NCBI RefSeq assembly: GCF_000344685.1
Contig: NW_006920410.1
Location: 286,740 to 350,739, forward strand
Length of the DNA stretch: 64,000 bases
Direction: 5' to 3'
From: Gloeophyllum trabeum ATCC 11539
Lineage: Eukaryota > Basidiomycota > Agaricomycetes > Gloeophyllales > Gloeophyllaceae
The first letter of the stretch is position 1. Every line of letters begins with the position of its first letter. Below the pieces are notes generated by a model. The model was not told the origin of the DNA, searched no databases, and saw only the letters and a list, made by a program, of their open reading frames with translations. Shown one piece after another: positions 45,123 to 57,087 of this stretch. A program made the position numbers and the translations under genes.

Positions 45123-46016
45123 NNNNNNNNNNNNNNNNNNNNNNNNNNNNNNNNNNNNNNNNNNNNNNNNNNNNNNNNNNNNNNNNNNNNNNNNNNNNNN
45201 NNNNNNNNNNNNNNNNNNNNNNNNNNNNNNNNNNNNNNNNNNNNNNNNNNNNNNNNNNNNNNNNNNNNNNNNNNNNNNNNNNNNNNNNNNNNNNNNNNNN
45301 NNNNNNNNNNNNNNNNNNNNNNNNNNNNNNNNNNNNNNNNNNNNNNNNNNNNNNNNNNNNNNNNNNNNNNNNNNNNNNNNNNNNNNNNNNNNNNNNNNNN
45401 NNNNNNNNNNNNNNNNNNNNNNNNNNNNNNNNNNNNNNNNNNNNNNNNNNNNNNNNNNNNNNNNNNNNNNNNNNNNNNNNNNNNNNNNNNNNNNNNNNNN
45501 NNNNNNNNNNNNNNNNNNNNNNNNNNNNNNNNNNNNNNNNNNNNNNNNNNNNNNNNNNNNNNNNNNNNNNNNNNNNNNNNNNNNNNNNNNNNNNNNNNNN
45601 NNNNNNNNNNNNNNNNNNNNNNNNNNNNNNNNNNNNNNNNNNNNNNNNNNNNNNNNNNNNNNNNNNNNNNNNNNNNNNNNNNNNNNNNNNNNNNNNNNNN
45701 NNNNNNNNNNNNNNNNNNNNNNNNNNNNNNNNNNNNNNNNNNNNNNNNNNNNNNNNNNNNNNNNNNNNNNNNNNNNNNNNNNNNNNNNNNNNNNNNNNNN
45801 NNNNNNNNNNNNNNNNNNNNNNNNNNNNNNNNNNNNNNNNNNNNNNNNNNNNNNNNNNNNNNNNNNNNNNNNNNNNNNNNNNNNNNNNNNNNNNNNNNNN
45901 NNNNNNNNNNNNNNNNNNNNNNNNNNNNNNNNNNNNNNNNNNNNNNNNNNNNNNNNNNNNNNNNNNNNNNNNNNNNNNNNNNNNNNNNNNNNNNNNNNNN
46001 NNNNNNNNNNNNNNNN
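45123..46016. other. Assembly gap (894 N)
   Basis: Unbroken run of N. Anything on either side may be truncated by it. Open frames reported across it are meaningless. Confidence 1.
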
Positions 46017-46120
46017 CAAAGATGCCAGATTTAAGCTACAGTTCTCTAGTTCCGGAAGCTAAATGAAAAGGGTACTATTGAGTCTCTTGTGTCTTCTGTT
46101 CAAGTCAAATAACTTACCCT

Positions 46121-46498
46121 TTGCAGACAGATCAACAGTCTGGGTGGACCCACATACATCAGGCCGGTTTGCCAATAACCGCTCCTTCCGCTACTCGAAC
46201 GTCTTTGCAGCGAACTGCGGCTCCTCGTTCACCTCGATCTTGTACTTCAACACGAGCATGTGAGGATTGCGATGCCCTCGGTTTCGAAGAAGCGTCGACC
46301 GATGCACGCGAGGGCCCCTGCGCAGGTAATTTGAGCAAGTGCAGGAGAAAGGAGAGGAGAACAGAGGAACGAGATGAGCGTACCCGCACTAACGAGCAGA
46401 GAGGTGTCGCACGGCCAATCTTTCTCGAGGAACCTCGCGGGCTTGAATGCCTCCGGGTCGTACCAGTATCTCGCTGAATAAACGTCACCACAGCCCAA
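46121..46498 (-). pseudogene. Cytochrome P450 C-terminal relic
   Basis: The minus strand encodes the last part of a fungal P450: RYWYDPEAFKPARFLEKDW, an intron after VSAG, GALACIGRRFFETEGIAIL, then LVLKYKIEVNEEPQFAAKTFE. The haem loop FxxGxRxCxG is degraded, with Val for the Phe and Leu for the Arg, although the Cys ligand remains. A base is missing just after AIL (about 46258), shifting the frame, and the codon after KTFE is TAG (complement 46191-46193). No upstream P450 exons (I-helix, ExxR) were found at 46500-47040. This is a fragment next to the assembly gap, probably a dead gene. Confidence 0.8.
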
Positions 46499-47587
46499 TT
46501 TACATCAGCAGTGAATCATGAAAAGGGGCGAGGGGTGTGTACACATACTCCGAGTCGTCCCAGCCGTGCGCTATTGCTGGCTGGGTACCGGCGCCCTGTA
46601 TTGCATACTGTAGGCTGGGCGCATAGTGACCGGCTGACGGGTTATGATTGCAAAACTCTCAAATACCCATCCAAGCGGATATTTGCAGCACCGATTGTTG
46701 ATGAAGCACTCACTTGAGCCACGGTAACAAAAAGGAAAAAACATGTTAATGCAAACTTAGGTGACCTACAGTGCCATGTGAACTGTCGACCTCGTGGCTG
46801 AGGCGGAAAGGGATCATAGTGCGTCAAGACCACTATACCAATATCGCAACACATTTGCAGGGCTTTGGTAGTATATATCGAAAGAAATGACAGCGTGTAA
46901 CTGAGGAAATATCGTTGCCGAAGAGTCTGAAGAGTCCAACTTATCCATGCACGAATTATTGCAAGCAATGGAAGCGATGAAATGCCGATAATGTCCTCCC
47001 TGCGGGCATTATCGTCTCGATTACCCTTTCGCAAAAAGGGTTACAGTAAGGTGACCGGGGGTTGCTTTCTTTGCCGGGTGCCTGGACCATACCCCAAGCC
47101 CGGCTGGACCTGATCATTCCGAGCTGAACGCTCTCTGTTGCCATATATGACAGGTATGGGTTAAGACAGAGTCGACTGTACGCTCTGATCTGAGATGCAT
47201 GCGTGTTGTCGCGCGATGACGGATTGTCGCTGTTCGACGGGCTGGTTTGCGTACGGTATGTATGTGCACGGCGGCCGAATTCTTGATAGTTTGCTATTCC
47301 AGCCTCTGGGAATATCTGCGTGCCTATGCAGGTTTGGGACTCCAATATCGAAAGCTTAGCACTGCAGGGACGGTGTGGGTTGTGGGAGGCTGGAAGGCGG
47401 CCCGCGACAAAACAAACATCCGGACCGGCATCAGTTCACATGTGCCTTCTGCCAGCTTCTACCGCCGTAACGAGTGTTTGATACGAGAGGCCCCACGGGC
47501 GTACTGCTGCATGCAGCGGCGCGACGGTATTCCCTTAGAATTCTTCGCGTCCCAGGGAATTTTGGTAATGAGCAGATCACGACAAGA
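46499..47587. other. Intergenic, no gene recognised
   Basis: Between the P450 relic and the T3 promoter. Frames are short and without motif. Confidence 0.5.
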
Positions 47588-47595
47588 TATAAATA
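47588..47595 (+). promoter_or_regulatory. TATA box of transporter T3
   Basis: TATAAATA 136 bp upstream of the T3 start codon. Confidence 0.5.
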
Positions 47596-47723
47596 TGGGC
47601 GCGCTCTGCGGTTCCGAGCTTCCCGTGCTCCTCGTCTATTCAGTCGCTGGGATTAGAGACGACCTATCCTTGTCTCCCTTGTCTATCGCTTGCCATTGGA
47701 CGTCTGGATAGAGAGCAGTAAAG

Positions 47724-49607
47724 ATGGCCCCGCTATCTCACAACACCAAGGTTATCCTCTTGGCTATATTCATCGCCTTCGGTAAGTTCAAACTGTCCTA
47801 CCTTCCCCGCGTGCACTAAACGAACCTCCCTGGTATCTCAGGAGGATTCCTGTTTGGCTATGACATCGGTGTTATTTCAGTGCGTATCCCGTTCACCCCG
47901 CTCGTAAGATAGTCGCTGACGATCAAGTCGTGTGCAGGGATGTCTGATTATGCCAGACTTTATCGAGCGGTTCGGAGAGGGTTCTCCGGGCTCAAAAGTC
48001 TTGACTGCATCCCGACAATCCATCATCACATCTCTGCTCTCCGCTGGGTCAGTCGGATGATCAATTCTTGGTCCTTCGTGATACTGACTCCCCCCAAGGA
48101 CATTCGTAGGAGCATTGGGACAGGCCTTCACCTCTGATTCATTGGGTCGTCGCGGCTCTATTCTTCTATGGAGTGCCATCTTCACCGTGGGCACCGCCAT
48201 CCAGACCGGCACGGAAACCTCGGTCGTGCAAATTACCATCGGCCGCTTCATCGCGGGCTTGGGAGTCGGTGCCATGTCTGCGATTGTGCCCCTGTATAAC
48301 GGTGAGACCGCGCCGAAGGCCCTCCGTGGTACGCTACTGGTCATGTATCAGCTGCAAATCATCATTGGGTGAGTCTAATGCGGTACGCGTGCGCTGTGAC
48401 TCTGTCCTGACGCTGCTCCCATTCCAGTATCTTCATCTCGTACATCATCGACCTCGGCACCCACACTATCAACAACTCGGCCTCATGGCGCATCCCAGTC
48501 GGCCTGCAGATGCTCTGGGGCCTCATCCTCCTCTCCGGCATCTTCTTCCTCCCCGAATCGCCGCGTCACCTCCTGGGCAAGGGCAGGGCCGACGACGCAC
48601 GCAGGGTCATCGCAGACCTGAACTCCGTACCCACGGATGATCCGCTCGTGAACGAGGTCATCGAGGAGCTGGAGTTCGGTATCAGGGCGGAGAACGAGGG
48701 CGGCAAGGCTACCTGGCTGGAGTGCTTCTCCACCCGGAACAAGCTGTGGTACCGTACGATGAACGGGATGATGTTGCAGTTCATCCAGCAACTGAACGGG
48801 CAGAACTTTTACTGTATGTCTCATCCGTGTTGGCTCGCCGTCCAGTGCGCTGACTCCAGTCATATAGACTACTATGGTGATACTTTTTTCCAGAGCGCTG
48901 GTACGGAACTGAGCGCGTACGTCATCCAAACTATCCTGGGTGCTGTCTCGGTAGCTGGCACGGTTCCTGCACTTTACTTGATTGAGTCGATGGGACGTCG
49001 GAAGGTACAGTCGATTATTCACCCAAATGTGACGCGATTATTTATTCATCATGCTCCTTAGTCTCTGCTCACTGGTTCAGTGCTCGAAGCCATCTGCGCC
49101 CTGATCGCCGGTCTCGTGGGCCACTACACCCTCGCACCATCCGGCACCCCCGCCTCACAGCTCACGAAACGCAACAAGCAGGGCGGCGACACGCTCATCG
49201 CCTTCGCCGTCCTGCACGTCTTCTCCTTCTCGATGTTCTGGGGCCCGACGCCCTGGGTCTACCTCGGCGAGAGCTTCCCCCTGCGCGTGCGCTCCAAGGC
49301 GATCGCGCTCGGTAGCGCGACGAACTGGATATGGAACTTCCTGCTCTCGTTCTTCGCGCCGCGCATCGCCGCGAAGATCGGCCCGCTCATCTTGCTCATC
49401 TTCTTCGGCATGCTCGTCTTCGGGTTCGGCTATGTGTACCTCTTCATCCCGGAGACCAAGGGCCTCAGTCTGGAAGAGGTGGACGAGATGTACCGTGCCG
49501 GCGTAAAGCCATGGCATTCATCTAGCTGGCGCCCGCACTTGTACGACAAGGGTGTGGAGGAGAAGGAGGTTCGGGAGGTCCGGGAAAAAGCTGATCAGGA
49601 GATTTAG
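47724..49607 (+). CDS. MFS hexose transporter T3 (HXT/Rgt2-like)
   Basis: Seven exons: 47724-47781, 47842-47879, 47938-48047, 48099-48368, 48428-48813, 48868-49004, 49062-49607 (514 aa). Blocks: GGFLFGYDIGVIS, RFIAGLGVGAMSAIVPLYNG, FFLPESPRHLLGKG, QQLNGQNFYYYGDTFFQSAG, WGPTPWVYLGESFPLR, FIPETKGLSLEEVDEMYRAG. Exons 2-5 have the same lengths as in T2, but three introns present in T1 and T2 are absent: after SAG, before NWIWNF, and before VDEMYR. The downstream part is strongly GC-biased. It lies directly upstream of the secreted carbohydrate-active proteins, so uptake of their products is a plausible role. Confidence 0.94.
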
Positions 49608-49795
49608 GATCGGGGATACCTATATATTTGTTTACGATCTCACGTTCCTGGATGCCCTCATACTGTAATTTACCGCACTTTGTTGTACTACCTCACTGCA
49701 TCGCAAAGATGGCAGACTTCACTCTAAGAATATTCGTGAAGAAGAGTTGAGCGCCAGTGAACGAGATAATCTGCTTCAAAAGGGGTGTGTGGACA

Positions 49796-52776
49796 TCATT
49801 GTATGACTAGTTCCACTTGTCCTTTCCCGTTGTTGAAAGGCACTACCCATGCACCCGCATCCTGAGTCATATTGCCAGCAGGGGTTACCGAGCCAACCCC
49901 AGAAACGACAGCGGTTTGGGCTACGGTAAGTCGACCTTGAGGCGCGGAGGCCGCGTTCACGGAACCTTCGACCTTCGGCACGATGGTAACGGTCAACCTT
50001 TTGTTCCCGGGATCGTATTGCACAGTTGAAAAGGCACCCGCGTCTAGGCTGAGCAGAATCGCCAGCGGGGCAATGAACACCCTGCGGCGAACCGGATCGA
50101 GAGTCTGGACAAGGACAGTCGGAGAAGCGGACAGCACTTTTCCTCCGAACGCCTGCCATCCAAAGTCCGGATGATCAATTATGTACGTCCCCATCCCAAG
50201 GGCGTGACCAACGAAATTGGGGCCGTAGTCACCGGAGTATGCATCCCATTTCAGTGTGTCCTCGAAAGAGTGGAAGGATGCCGAGGCGAATCCGCCTTCG
50301 TCGATGCTGGACAACGGTCCGCTCAAACCTCCGTACGCGGTCCGTAGGAGATAGAAATCTGTTGGATCGGACTGGAACTGCGATATCAAGGGCAATGCGT
50401 TCAAGCCGCTACCATAATGGTGAATCTGACGCTCAATGCGCTGAAGCTTTCCTCCATAGATGTTGTCCCTAGAGGCCTGTCAGCGCCGCGGCCCTCTCAA
50501 GTGATCACGCGTGGTGACTCACCAGTATCGTCTGGCGTTGCCATTGTATCCCCAGTGCGGCACAGTCGGCTGAAACGCAATGATAGAATTTATTGCATTG
50601 ATCGCAGTCGTGGTGTCGTTGAAATACTTGGCCCAGGCATAGACGCCTTCCTGACCGGTAGAATCCCAGGCCATCTCTGAACCAAAACTACGCTGCCAGT
50701 ATCGGCATAGAGTGATGGAGGAATATGGGATGCGACTCACGGATAACGCTCTCCCGACCATATGGACTCACGAGCCCGCATCGCATTCTCTACAAGGGAT
50801 GCATTGGCGGTCAAACCTTCCCTCTTCAGATCATCCAGCAGGAAGCGTATCACCGTCTCATCCATCAAACCGTCGTTCACATATCCTACGTTATCTTCGG
50901 TCATGGCCGCCACAGTCAACACAGCCTGGTTGAGGTACCACTCCCAATTACGGACCTTCGCGATGTCAGGATAGTTTCGGGCGACGCGGTAGAGCGACCA
51001 GTACGCCCCGATAACGTGGACATAGTCATAAGCACGGTCGGTCGCCCATGCCGCGGCCTGGTTCCAGGACCACCACTGGGTCCAGTCGATGCTGGACGGG
51101 TAGGCGTAACTTGGTACGAGGTCGGGTTGGTAGAAAAAGACAGACTTGCCAAAGGGTTAACCAAAGCCCAGGACCATACAGGAAAAGGGGTTTACCTTTT
51201 TTACCGTGCCTATTCCGCTCGGTTAGAGCGCTCTCGTTCCACGAAAGGGATTATTTACCATTGTAGTTCTGCAGAGTCCCCCACAATGTCTGGTTGACGT
51301 ATATTTCCATCTTCGCAACCTCTTCTGCACTCGGTTGGACATACTGCTTCATGGAGGCTGCCAACCACGAGCCTGCTCCAGCTTCGTCACTGAGCCCCGC
51401 AATCCAGACTCTCGCGTCGTCCTTCACGATAGCATTCACCTCTCTGTCATAGCTTATCACGGAGGGCGCTCGGTGGAATGGATCTGACGTGTCGTTATAC
51501 CACTGGGACGTAGTCAGGAAGTTGCCCAAGTCAGCTATGGCCTGAGATCCAGCCTTCGTGAGATAATAGTGCACTGTCTGCGTCGTCCCATCCTCATACG
51601 TGATAGTCAGACGAGCGCGACCCCAAGCAGACACTGTGAAAGTATACCCGACCCAGGATGCGTTCTTGGATTCGGTATTAGGCCGCCATGTCAAGGCACC
51701 CTCCGGGTAGACCGAGATAGACCGGACTTTCGACGCGTAGTTGAGGAAAAGCTTCCCTTCCTGGTCTGCGGGGAGAATGTAACCTGGTATACCCACCGCC
51801 ACGGGGCGCTTAGTCTCGATCAACGTATCCTCGATACCCCGGATGGACGACGCCAGCCGGAACTGCAGCCCGTAAGTCCTCGATTCGCCAGGCTGCAGTG
51901 TCACTGATGTGGGTGCGTTCCATGGTTCTACACCAGACCATTCGTTTTCTGCATACGCTAGCGTGTGGAACTGCCATTCGTAGAGGCCTTCGAAGGTCTG
52001 TGATTGATAATAGGGCGGGTTGGTGGTATCTTCAGGGAGGAATCGCCAGCCTTCCAGGGGAGAAGAGCCGACTGGGAGCACCACTAGAGCAGGAAGTGTG
52101 CCTAGTAGCGGCGTTACTTGAACGTAGCCAGCATCGACACCGATGTAAGGGTCGAATAGACTGCACTCTTCATTCGTTTGTGCAGCAGTTCTACTTGTGA
52201 ATATCTGGACACAATCGATGCCAAGGATTAGTAACGGTTCACTACGACAGTCAAATAAATCACGTTGTTGAATTCTAGAGGTGCCCCAAGGGCGCCGATC
52301 TCCACGGCGACATTTCTTGAGTTCGTGACATTGAAGACGAGCTCGAAGATGCCTTCATTGAGTGCCCATTCACGGGTGATATTCAACAGTGAATTTGATG
52401 GCAAAGTAGGAGCCAGGTTCGCAGCCGCCAGCATGCTCCCCGAAGCGGCCAAGGCGGTGACAGGCCTCCGAGAGAAAGCACTGTCTCCACTCGTCCAGTT
52501 CGTTGAACCCACCTGCCTTGCTCGAAACGTCATATCGCCTAAGTGATAGTTACTGTTGTTTTGGCGGAGAGTCATCATATCAGTCGGGACGAAGTTGAAG
52601 CCGGAGCTCGTGTTCAAAGAGTACAATGTCTGGGAGTCTTTGACTAGCTGTACCGCGAATGTCGGCGTGTTGAACGTGATGAGGCCATCACCTAAACCCA
52701 GAGTCCCGGACTGCGCCAAGGCTGTAGACCAGAGGGCAATGAAGGCTACCCATGGCGTGCGTCCTGATTTTCTCAT
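49796..52776 (-). CDS. Large secreted protein, DUF5695-like candidate carbohydrate-active enzyme
   Basis: Six exons on the minus strand: 52264-52776, 51259-52204, 51196-51209, 50741-51144, 50523-50687, 49796-50468 (904 aa). A signal peptide (WVAFIALWSTALAQ) is followed by GLGDGLITFNTPTFAVQLV, many NxT/S sites, and a long helical part (SWNQAAAWATDRAYDYVHVI, DSTGQEGVYAWAKYF, HHYGSGLNALPLISQ) that suggests an (alpha/alpha) barrel. From memory the overall sequence matches fungal secreted proteins grouped as DUF5695; enzymatic activity is not established. Exon 3 is a 14-nt microexon, needed to join LQNYNG to TVKKSVFFYQ in frame. The gene is divergent from the GH51 gene over 1.3 kb, and its stop lies 190 bp from that of T3. 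Confidence 0.8.
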
Positions 52777-54070
52777 CCTGCAGCCTGAGGTCCTGAAGGC
52801 AATTTAAGTGAATTGTATGAGGGATGGGAGGTGAGTCTCCACCTAATACGGCTGAGCTCTCTCACTAGCGTCGGTCTCTGGATGCAAAGGAGAGCCTCGG
52901 AAGATTTGGACGTCGGACGTACGGGTCGATTAGTTTATCTGTCTGTAAAATACATACAGCACCGCGTGATACTGACTTCTTAGGATGACTGAAGCTTCTT
53001 CCACGGCCTTCTCCCATCGGTGCTTTTGCGTAAACCTGGCGGTCCCTCGTACTTGCTTCACGCATCAAGCTTATTCCAGAGTTACTGGAGGTTAGGGTAT
53101 GCCCCCATCAACAGTCTGTGGATCACCCGGAGAAGCTAGCGCCGACTGGCAGTCGAAGTTCGCATTGGGGCTGCAGCAAGCGGTCGAGTCGACTCATGAG
53201 TCTACTGTAGAGCTCAGTGAAATACCCTGAGTTCTTGGCAGCGGTTAATAACAAGCTGTAATTAACAGGTTAATTACTTGTCAATATCTCAGGGTCGGAT
53301 TTCCCTTGGTTAATTACCCTGAACCGGGTATTCGGGATATGGTTGTCCAAGGAGACTCTGGGCAGTGTCAGGGTGTATCTGGTGTTTCGTGAGCGACTAC
53401 AAGCCACTCTACGGAGGACGAGACAGTTATGCCACCTACTGTCCAGGCAATGAGGTTGTTTTCGTCGTGTGCTAAGCCTGGTCTCTCACGCTGCTCGATG
53501 ACTTGTTCCTCACAGTACTGTTCCTACGAAGGCTTTCAAGTGCTCCAAAGAGAACATGTCTCTACATTTATTGAGGCCTCAGGGATGTGTTTTACGAGCA
53601 CCGACTCGAATGTACTGTCGAGGACACGGAATGTGGCCAAATGTGGCCTTTCGGTTATTGACAATGTTAATTACATGTTAATAACTACAATTTTTGTTAA
53701 TAACGTTGATAACGCTGTCGAGAACCCAGCGGAGAGTAATTCACCGAGCTCTAGTCCTACTGTACTTTCGAGTGGCTGATCTAGTCTTGGATCCAATTTC
53801 ATGAACTGGTTCACCTCATTTCAGATGTTCTCCACGCACGAGGGGCCTGCAGGGCGATCAGTCGCTGGTGCCTATGTTAAATCTGTGGATGACATAACCT
53901 CAGAAGCCCACTCTGATCATATGCTCCCCCCGTGTCTACGATGCGGACCGTCTGCAACGATGTGTTCGGAGGTACTTCGACGCCGCGGACCGTCGTGTGA
54001 TCGCGGTCGTCTTCGCCATTCTCATATGAACGAGGTATATGGTCGGATTTTCTTTTGCCCTTGAGTCGAC
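52777..54070. promoter_or_regulatory. Divergent promoter region with ACCCTGA and TTAATTA clusters
   Basis: The 1.3 kb between the DUF5695-like gene (minus) and GH51 (plus) contains no gene. ACCCTGA, or its complement, occurs at 53224-53230, 53289-53295, 53316-53322 and 53368-53374. TTAATTA/TTAATAA strings cluster at 53252-53315 and 53668-53705. These are candidate binding sites for a shared regulator, by inference. Confidence 0.35.
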
Positions 54071-57000
54071 ATGGCTCGCGTACTCACAGCAGTCCTCGCG
54101 GCCGTCGCTGTCTCGTCGGCCTTCCCAAGGACCGAAGCCGTACTGACAGCTCCCAATGCTCTCGATCTCCGCATCACGACGAATATGACAAGTGTGATTC
54201 CCTCGACGCTGTATGGATACATGTGGGAGGTCCGGAAACGGAGCAAAATGTCTCTATTTCACCTCACATCGACTCTGCTTTCAGGACATCAACCATAGGT
54301 GAGCACAGGCGAGTATCATGAAGTACCAGTCTAACGAGCTTGCAGTGGCGATGGAGGCTTGTACGGTAAGTGGAACCGATCTATAACGCCGAGGTTTATC
54401 CTGACCTGCTCTCCAGCCGAGCTGCTGCAAAATCGCGCTTTCCAAGGTGTCTTGCCTGGGACGCAGAATGCGTATGTATGTTCTGCTTCGATGCGCAATC
54501 ACGACTGATACATAGGTCTTCAGCCTCAATGCCTGGCAACCATACAATGGTGCAAGGCTGTCAGTGACGGACAAGACCAGCGGAGTGACCTCCGCATTGC
54601 CAAACAGCCTCCAAGTCCAGTTCCCTAAGACGGTATTTGGCCCTATTGGGTTCGAGAATACCGGATACTGGGGTGAGTGCTGTGCCTTTGTCTAAGTAAG
54701 ATGTGACATGACAATATACGCGTAGGTATCAAGGTCCAAGCTGGCTGGACGTACAACGGATCCTTCTACGCCAAGTCAGACACATTAACCGGCTGCATTA
54801 CGGCGAGTCTGAGATCAACGACTGGTACGACTTTCGCGACTGCGACAATCAAAGGCATTTCTTCGGAATGGCAGAAATTCACGTTCCAGTTTGAACCCAA
54901 GACTTCAGCCCCGGATACCAACAATGTGTTCCACGTCGAAGTGAACGGACCCGAGGCCGCCGGCCAGACCATCTATTTCGGCATGTTCTCGCTGTGCCCT
55001 CCTACCTACCTCGGGAGGGAAAACGGCATGCGGATTGATCTTGCTGAGGCACTCGCTTCGACTAGACCATCGGTGTGGCGATTCCCGGGTGGGAACAATC
55101 TAGAGGTGTGCATGGAAATCAAGCGTTGCTAAGCAGCTTGAGGCTAATCGGGCGCAAGGGCGAAAGCTGGGCTGAACGATGGAAATGGAACGAGACGATC
55201 GGACCGTGAGTACTGATGCACTCGACACGAAGATATGTGAACTAATCCGTCGCCGCAAAAGAATCGAGAACAGGCCTGGCAGAGTAGGCGACTGGGGTAC
55301 GTCAAGCCAGGGTAGCAGAAACCCCAGCATGTGCTGATCAGACATTCTCTCGTAGGCTACCCGAATACAGATGGTCTAGTCAGTTAGACGCGCTTCCTTA
55401 TAGATGGCACCGTTACTCAGCATTATTCAGGGTCTGCTGGAGTACCTGAACTGGGCGGAAGACATAGGCGCGGTAGGTCAACGTTACTGCCTGTATAATC
55501 CGCACGTAAACATGATTACTCATAGTTTATTGCTCTATCGTAGGAACCTATCCTCGGTATCTGGTCCGGAACGTCGATCGGCAATTACTCTGATTTACCG
55601 ACATGGCCCATCGTCCCTGAAGCGGACCTTCAGCCGTATATTGACGATGCTATTAATGAAATCGAGTTCATCACTGCGGATGCAAATAGCAGTGAATGGG
55701 GCGCGTTGCGGGCCAAGTATGGGAGAGTACAGCCGTATCAGTTGAGATACATCGAAGTGTGAGTCGCGCTGAGGTCTATGATATTCACTCTGACTAATGC
55801 GACAAGTCCTGTCTAGTGGCAATGAAGACCAGGTGAGCAGCGTTCGAGATGGCCATTGCCGCTGAACAAATCTAATTCTGTCCCCAGTTCCAACCAGAAT
55901 CGTGCGTGTGACCTTGTCCATTAATATGAATTCTCTGCTGAAGCTGACTCCCGTGCAGATACGCAGGGTATCGATGGAAAGCGTTCACCAGTGCGATCGG
56001 AGAAAGGTTCCCCGATCTGCAGTTCATTGCTACGACCTACCCTTCCACCGCTCTCGACCCACCCTACATGAAAAGTAAGCCAAGCAAGGCAGACTTCGTT
56101 TCTTTCACTGACCTCTGTCCGACTAGTCGATTACCACCAATACGCGGACCTGACTTGGTTCGAAAATGCAGCCTTCATGTTCGACAATTATCCCCGAAAC
56201 GGGACGCAATACTTCGTCGGCGAATACGCGGGTATGTTAGCCGATCACTATAGTACGAGTGCAGTTTTCTTGAACGAATTGCCTGTAACAGTTACCTCGA
56301 CAAACGCTTCCGACTATCTGGGTACTCTGGACACCGGAAGACTAGCATACCCCAGTCTTGCAGGCGCTGCTGCTGAGGCTGCCTTTATGACTGGCATGGA
56401 GAGGAACTCAGATGTTGTCTTTGCCTCAGCATGTAAATCCACCTGCTTCCTCACTTTCGAGTTATCACTGAAGCTTCTATCCCAGACGCTCCTAGTCTGC
56501 AACATATTAGGAGTTACTCGTGGACGCCTGACTTGATAACCTATGATGCCGGTGGGATCGTCCGGTCAACGTCGTACTATGTGCAGCAGGTGCGTTCTTT
56601 ATCACCGATATGTACGAGTTTGGCTTAACTTGCCTATTGTGATGGTAGATGTTCAGCGTCAACCGAGGCACACACGTGTTGGTTACCACTCCTCCTTCAA
56701 CTAATGACACCGCGCCCTTATATTGGGTGGCCAGTCACAACAACGAAACAAATCTTGTGTTCTTGAAGGTATGATCTATGAGAACATATCCTGCTTGCGG
56801 GACTCATATTCCGATAGGTGGCGAACACGGGGCCTGACGATCTAGTGGCCTACCTGCACTTTGACTTTAATGTCACTAGCCTGTTCGGTACCGCAGTGCA
56901 AATCAGCTCCCCCGTCCTCAGTCCGTTGACTGGGCAGTTCAATATAACCAACACACTGGAAGAGCCGGAAAATATAATCCCCGCATCGTCGAGCTTTTCT

Positions 57001-57087
57001 ATACCTTACCCCGACAGGTACAACTACACATTCCCTGCTACGAGTGTAACAATTCTAGCCTTCGAAGCGGCGGGTATAGGCAGCTAA
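54071..57087 (+). CDS. Secreted GH51 alpha-L-arabinofuranosidase
   Basis: Nineteen exons, 678 aa: 54071-54229, 54285-54298, 54346-54365, 54417-54475, 54516-54672, 54726-55105, 55159-55205, 55262-55296, 55356-55378, 55431-55472, 55544-55758, 55817-55832, 55888-55901, 55959-56074, 56127-56231, 56292-56432, 56486-56589, 56649-56768, 56818-57087. A signal peptide is followed by YGYMWEDINHSGDGGLYAEL, WRFPGGNNLE, the acid/base motif IEVGNEDQF, YHQYADLTWF and the nucleophile motif QYFVGEYA. It should release terminal L-arabinose from arabinoxylan and arabinan outside the cell. Five exons are 23 nt or shorter; the 16-nt exon 12 carries GNED, including the catalytic glutamate. No lesion is visible. 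Upstream T3 could import pentose or hexose products. Confidence 0.92.

Noticed and set aside
45053..46066. Three frames of over 300 codons through the gap
   Set aside because: They consist almost only of unknown residues from the N run.
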